Shown piece after piece: positions 59,237 to 64,000 of a stretch of 64,000 nt of DNA. Below the pieces are notes generated by a model, which saw only the letters and a program-made list of their open reading frames with translations, had not been told where the DNA came from and ran no database searches. Origin of the DNA: Scylla paramamosain (taxonomy: Eukaryota > Arthropoda > Malacostraca > Decapoda > Portunidae); assembly GCF_035594125.1 (NCBI RefSeq), contig NC_087171.1:15355767-15419766 (forward strand), read 5' to 3'. The translations under genes and the position numbers were made by a program. Numbering within the stretch: position 1 is the stretch's first letter; each line of letters opens with the position of its first letter.

Positions 59237-59935
59237 AGTCTTTTGTAGTGCACAAAATGGTGTGTATGAAATTGTTATGTGAATATTTTTAGTAAAAAGA
59301 GTAATTGTTTTTTATATATGACTATTTATTCCAAAGCAGGTACCATATTTTTCAAAGATTTTGATAATGCAAACAAAATCTGTAGGGTGAAACACAACAA
59401 ATACAAGATTTTCTTCACATTGTGCTCATCATTAAGTGATGCCATGCCCATTCTTAAATCTCAGTACCCATCACTCTTATGCTTCAAAGATGGAAATGTT
59501 CAGATGTTCTACTAGTCTCTTGGGTAGAACATAAGAACATAAGAAAGTTAAGGAAGGTGCAAGAAGCTATCTGGCCTACACTTGGTGGTCCCTGTATGAA
59601 ACATACCTATTTCCACCTGTCATCCTCATCTATAAATTTGTCTAATCTTCTTTTAAAGCTCCCAAATTCACTTTGACACTCAGTATCAAAACACCAAAAG
59701 ATCATTATTGATTGTACCACTTACTGGTATATGCTTTCCTCCTACATTTTTTACTGTTTCATGGAAACGATTCTCCCACAAATTGTAGAACTTACCACCT
59801 AGTATTTCTGTCACTTTCAACAATTTTCCAGCCTTATTGTTGTCTTGTCTTTGTTTTAATTTGCTCATGCCTCATTCCTCAGATGCTATCCCACAGATAC
59901 AGGGAAAACAAATATTTCATGAAAGTCATGTAAAA
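59237..59935. other. intergenic gap between convergent genes, with a repeat insertion
   Basis: About 700 bp between the poly(A) signals of the two converging genes. It contains a family A repeat fragment (59525-59680). The minus strand of 59686-59868 also has an open frame whose GGKFYNLWENRF phrase weakly recalls C-terminal ends of LINE proteins. No gene is claimed. Confidence 0.5.
59525..59680 (+). repeat. dispersed repeat family A, proximal fragment
   Basis: It starts AGAACATAAGAACATAAGAA and contains GGTGCAAGAAGCTATCTGGC and CACCTGTCATCCTCATCTAT, as in the copies at 19973 and 28528. Confidence 0.75.
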
Positions 59936-59941
59936 TTTATT
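59936..59941 (-). terminator. candidate poly(A) signal AATAAA of ERCC8
   Basis: A minus-strand AATAAA about 230 bp downstream of the ERCC8 stop codon, the first canonical hexamer I see in that direction. Confidence 0.5.
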
Positions 59942-60169
59942 TAATTATAAAGTAAAAGTAATAAAATTATCATGATCAGTGAAGTAAAGATGTAAAAATC
60001 CTGACCAAGGATGAAGAAAACCAACAATTGTGAAAGGATGATAACCAATGGTTAGAATAGGTTATGTCTAAGATACTTCTGAGGAAAACAATGACTCATG
60101 GCTGTGATGACTGATGAATGAAAAGAAATTAAGTAATTACTTCGCATTGATCAAGTAGTAACTGTGGAG

Positions 60170-63100
60170 CTAGTCCTCATCACTACTCCAGTTATCTTGA
60201 GTGACTCTTTGTCTCTTTGGTAATTCTAGTAGACCTAGAGTCCTGTTTTCATCTTCTTCCTCAAGCTCATTAACATCAAATACCTTAGGAGTCCATGTTA
60301 TAAAGTTACGATCATTGCCAAAAGTGTATAAATTCATGGAGGAAGGATTATACAAGGCTCCAAAAACAGTTGAGAAGTGACCAGACATGACATTCACCAG
60401 CCTTCCAGTTAGAATCTCAAGGACCAACACTTTGGACTTGCAGGGCAGAAATACTAAATCTGGGTACATTGATGGTGTCACAGCCATCCTCAGGTTTCTT
60501 CTGGTATCAGTGAACATTTCACCATAATTGACATCCATCTTCCTTCCTGTTGTAGAATTCCACAACTTGAGTTCACCATCATGACCAAATGTAAGAAGCC
60601 AAAGACCATCATGGGTATAACAGAAGGACACCACTTGGCTCTTGTGTGCTTGGGGGATCCTCTTAATTTTCTTGGTTTTTCTGAAGATCTCTCCAGCATG
60701 GTTACTTGCATCAAGGGCCATAATAAAGGGTTGACTAGCTCGTACATCCCACATCCTAACTGTACGGTCACAGCCACTGGAAGTGAGGAAGTGCTGAACT
60801 CGTGGAGACCACTGTGTGGTTCGCACAGCCCCATCATGGCCCCTCAAGCGGTGGGTAGATGTCCCTGTACGTAGATCACACAGGATCACCTCCCCTGCAA
60901 TGATACCATCTTTGTACTTCTACATGTACTCTGACTGTTAGATGTGTTACCTAATATTTTTACATTAAGTTGTATTTTTTTGTAATCTTTGCAAGAAGTT
61001 TAATATATATTTTACACCTCATAGTATTTTTGGTAGCACTGTCATGTAGAAATTTTAATTCAGAGTTCTGTTAAGACAGATAAGGGATTATTGAATCTTT
61101 TGGTCATAAGCAAACATTAACCCATAAAGGACTGGAGGCAGTTATAGCAACTTTACTAGGTGAGGACCAGAGGCAGTTATAACTGCTTTGTGATTTTATG
61201 CTAAATTTAACTACTTTCTGTCAATTCTTGCAGTTCAGTCATTGGTAAAACTGCCTGCAAGCTAGTAAGGCTAATCTCTCAGTCTCAACCCCGCTCTCGC
61301 CATGGCCACCCACAGTGAGAGTGATTCTGATGAGTTTGATTCCCTGCTTAAGCAGGGAATGCAGATGCACTGACTGGAAGTGAAAAGAAAAAAAATTATG
61401 AACTCAGCATTCTTTAAGAGGAGACACATCAAACTTACCACTGTCCCCTGCTACAGCCAGCAGGGAGTGCTTGGTGGCCACAGGAGACATTTGGTGGTGA
61501 TGAATGTGGCAGTCAATATCAAATTGATCCACTACCTTCATGCGGTTTGGATCCCAGATCTTTATCTTCTTGTCTCGGCTAGAGGTGCTGAACAGTCCTG
61601 CATCAGCTGGATACCACTGAACACATTCAACCTGTAAGTTTTGACCATCATTCAGATATGAATAACACGTTCCAATTATCTCACACTCTTTTTTAAAAGA
61701 AGAAATTTGTATTGCACAGGGATTAATATGCAAAATACTCATCTAACTTCTATCTTTTTTTTCTTTTATGTAAAAAGAAGATGAGCCAAGGGCAACAAAA
61801 AACTTATAAAAAGGGCCCACCAGAGTGCCAGTCCATAAAGACAAGTCAAAAGGACTGTGACTGAGGCTGTGATAAACTGATGAATTTCATTACCTCTAAA
61901 ACTTAATTGATCAATTCATTAACCAACACAACTAACTCCCCAGACATGTCACCTCTCTTCCTCAATAACACCTAACACCTTCCTCTACCACAGCAAGAAC
62001 AAGATTAAAAAAATAGTGTGTACACTTGGGAATTGAATTGATTAAATTTGTTGAGGATCTACCTGTGGTAGGAAGGATACAGCCTTCTACTGAATTCCCT
62101 GTGTATCATGAAAGAAAATTAAAAAGAACAGAGCAAAAAAGTAAGCACCTATGAAAACCTGAAAGTATTACTGATGAATAGCAACAGCTCTTGTCACATT
62201 ATTGATAAATCCTTACCTGGTACTTGTGTGTACCCCTCTGGCCTCCCTTGATTGAGCCCACCTCCCCATAGATACAGCCTTCCTTCACAACACTTGTGTC
62301 ATAAATGGCCACACCTCCATCACTGAGTCCACACAGTAAATATTTGTAGTCAACACATTCCAAATCTGCATATGTCACATAGGAGGTGGCAACCTGGAGT
62401 AAATTAGTTTAAGGTTAATTGTCAGTTTGATTAAATTATTTTAAAAATTAGTTACCGATTAAGAAATGTTCAAGGGAAGTAATTATACTGGAATACATAT
62501 TTTTCATCCAGCTATAATAAGCAAATATAAAGGACCTGAGCTACATTCATGTAGTTTTGCTTCTGTATCTATATTTATCCAATGTTTCTCGAGTTATGTA
62601 TTCATCTCCTATCACTCTTTCTAGTCCAGCCCAAATATCTATACCTCTAGGGGGAAGCTTATGCCCTCTCAAGTATCCAATTTCTTTGTCTCTACAATAC
62701 CTTAAGCAATCTATCTTTTCAATTAAGTTACCATTCATTCTCAATTTCTTTCTTTCACATACCAATCTTTTCAGTGTCATCTCAGTCTCCTTTCAATCAA
62801 TACATGGGGCAGTATCATTTGAAAACAAAGAGAAAAAGTAGAGTATATCAAATGGAAAAATAAAAATCCACAATGAATCCTAATTTATGAATTTTAAGTA
62901 AAAAAAAATAATAAGTAACTAGTTTGTATGTAATTATACTTTGTTATTTGCTTTTTTTTTCACTTAAACAATTTAGTTATTATTTTATACACTAACCTAA
63001 AATTCTTTCTTACTTCCTGGGTCTTCTCATAACCAATTTCAACTTCTTGCCATATGCATGGAGTAATTGGAGAGACCTAATGATTATCTTTCTTTTATGT

Positions 63101-63561
63101 CTATATCTAGAGCTGTTCTTTTCCTTTCAATCTATCCTATCATTGTCTATCAGTGTTTTAAGTTTTCCTTCTTCAGCCATCCCCATGTATCAAAGAATTT
63201 CTGTCATTTTAAATCCTGTTTCCTATTGACTGCCAAGAAAAGGGAACAAAGTGCATGAAAAACACTGGAGCTCAAATGTCAGTTATTAGGATGAAAGTGT
63301 CAGTGATAATACCTTTATGTAATGATTCTTTATATATCATTGCCACAAATAATTTTTTATCCCATTATATGATTTTATAAGTTTTCTTTCCTCAGTCACC
63401 CTAACAACAATGAAAGCATTTGTAATAACCTGTTCCTTTTGATCCAGAGACACACTGGACATAACATGGCTAGTGGCAAGATAGCGCTGGATGGAGGATC
63501 TGTACTTTAGGCTGGACAGCTGGCCACAGCGAACCTTCTCTGTGCTTCTGACTGCCTCCAT
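60170..63561 (-). CDS. ERCC8: DNA excision repair protein ERCC8 (Cockayne syndrome A), WD40 protein
   Basis: Substrate-receptor subunit of the CUL4-DDB1 ubiquitin ligase that acts at stalled RNA polymerase II in transcription-coupled repair, in the nucleus. Minus-strand exons in order: 63647 or 63561 to 63430, 62393-62217, 61631-61439 and 60894-60170, all in phase. WD40 evidence includes VDYKYLLCGLSDGGVAIYD, VECVQWYPADAGLFSTSSRD plus KKIKIWD, HHHQMSPVATKHSLLAVAG, VILCDLRTGTSTHRLRGHDG, RTVRMWDVRASQPF, CYTHDGLWLLTFGHDGELK, and the C-terminal acidic DNWSSDED. The SPVATKHSLLAV and WSSDED phrases are diagnostic of CSA. The ATG at 63561 has a strong context (A at -3, G at +4) and gives 408 residues, close to the human 396. 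However, the frame is open up to an acceptor at 63648, so an upstream coding exon outside the window is possible. The N-terminal 40 residues are weakly conserved. Confidence 0.9.
61117..61373 (+). mobile_element. possible piggyBac-like 5' end in an ERCC8 intron
   Basis: TTAA at 61117-61120 is followed by CCCATAAAGGACTGGAGG, as expected for a piggyBac-type terminus (TTAA target, CCC start). A repeated GGAGGCAGTTATA/AGAGGCAGTTATAA motif follows. A short frame from 61302 begins MATHSESDSDEFD, an acidic opening like those of piggyBac transposases, and stops after 24 residues. No catalytic region or right end was found. Confidence 0.35.
61742..62216. other. ERCC8 intron
   Basis: AT-rich intron between the exons at 62393-62217 and 61631-61439. 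No repeats or genes are recognised in it. Confidence 0.6.
62394..63429. other. ERCC8 intron
   Basis: About 1 kb of AT-rich DNA. A minus-strand open frame at 62780-62547 (charged, ERKKLRMNGNLIEKIDCLRY) has coding-like composition and may be an interspersed element remnant. I cannot assign it to a family. Confidence 0.5.
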
Positions 63562-63647
63562 TCTGTCATTGTGGTGGCTCAGGAGTCCACTAAGATGCAG
63601 TTCTGGCAAACTTCGAGTCTTCTGGCTGAGCACATTTCCTGTATCAT

Positions 63648-64000
63648 CTGTGGGAAAATATAGGTATTTCGTTAATTTATGTTCTAAGGGTGCAGAAGAG
63701 CAGATCACAGATTATATAAGTGGAAAGATGCATGTACAATAATGAAGCTAACACAAAAATTTTTGGTAGAACACAAATAAAACTATGATCAGACAATAGA
63801 AAAAAATAGTAGAACTAAGACTGGCTGAAGTTATGATGAACTTATTGATAAGTTTGTCTGCATGTACTGACAACACCCGACATTCCCAAAAAGATGTTGT
63901 TATTTCCTTCAACTTTCCTGCTGGATATAAGGATCAGTCACAAAACATCTATTTTATTCTTTTACAGGAGTTACAAATCAGACTCGGAATAAATTATGCT
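63648..64000. other. upstream flank of ERCC8, no feature recognised
   Basis: AT-rich sequence to the window edge. No promoter motif or further coding exon for ERCC8 is evident. Confidence 0.5.

Noticed and set aside
62547..62780. Charged 77-codon frame on the minus strand as an extra ERCC8 exon
   Set aside because: It does not resemble any part of CSA, and the flanking ERCC8 exons already join in phase without it.

Overview
The window is eukaryotic nuclear DNA, most likely from a decapod crustacean and probably a crab. This rests on split genes with GT-AG introns, a very high density of AC/AG/AT and trinucleotide microsatellites, arthropod-type TTAGG repeats, and a tRNA-derived SINE of a kind I associate with crab genomes. 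No bacterial-style operons are present. The species call is inference. All gene models were built by hand from splice sites, reading phase and resemblance to known families.

Four genes are supported. (1) A complete SCUBE gene (secreted signal peptide, EGF, CUB protein) lies on + from 21335 to 40485, with 20 coding exons and 1035 residues. (2) A ribose-5-phosphate isomerase gene (RPIA) lies on + from 44431 to 50401, with 7 coding exons and 262 residues. (3) A gene for a protein with two Myb/SANT (trihelix-like) DNA-binding domains and a C-terminal helical region lies on + from about 52591 to 59142. Six coding exons are secure and one tiny first exon is tentative. (4) The Cockayne syndrome A WD40 gene (ERCC8) lies on - from about 63561 down to 60170 and converges on gene 3. 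The genes are functionally unrelated: development and extracellular signalling, the pentose phosphate pathway, a putative transcription factor, and transcription-coupled DNA repair.

The first 21 kb holds no gene I can support. It contains microsatellites, two minisatellites (2338-2795 and 7761-7917), a decayed LINE (3905-5345, -), a dispersed repeat fragment (7919-8330) and a large inverted structure at 10463-11206. In that structure, two (TA)n tracts flank a 333-bp inverted-repeat element with a TTAGG hairpin at its centre. Regions 12.6-13.6 kb and 16.5-18.3 kb are GC-richer but have no recognisable coding potential.

The SCUBE introns carry several copies of a roughly 200-bp inverted-repeat element, a decayed Merlin/IS1016-like transposase, a 19/21-bp minisatellite, a tRNA-derived SINE and many microsatellites that directly abut splice sites. 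Smaller remnants elsewhere include a Tc1-like DDE fragment, a possible piggyBac-like end in an ERCC8 intron, and a tandemly repeated intron segment in gene 3. I see no evidence of a wholly new biochemical system. The most unusual signals are the inverted TA/TTAGG structure, the microsatellites that form or abut SCUBE splice sites, and the undescribed two-domain Myb/SANT-like protein.
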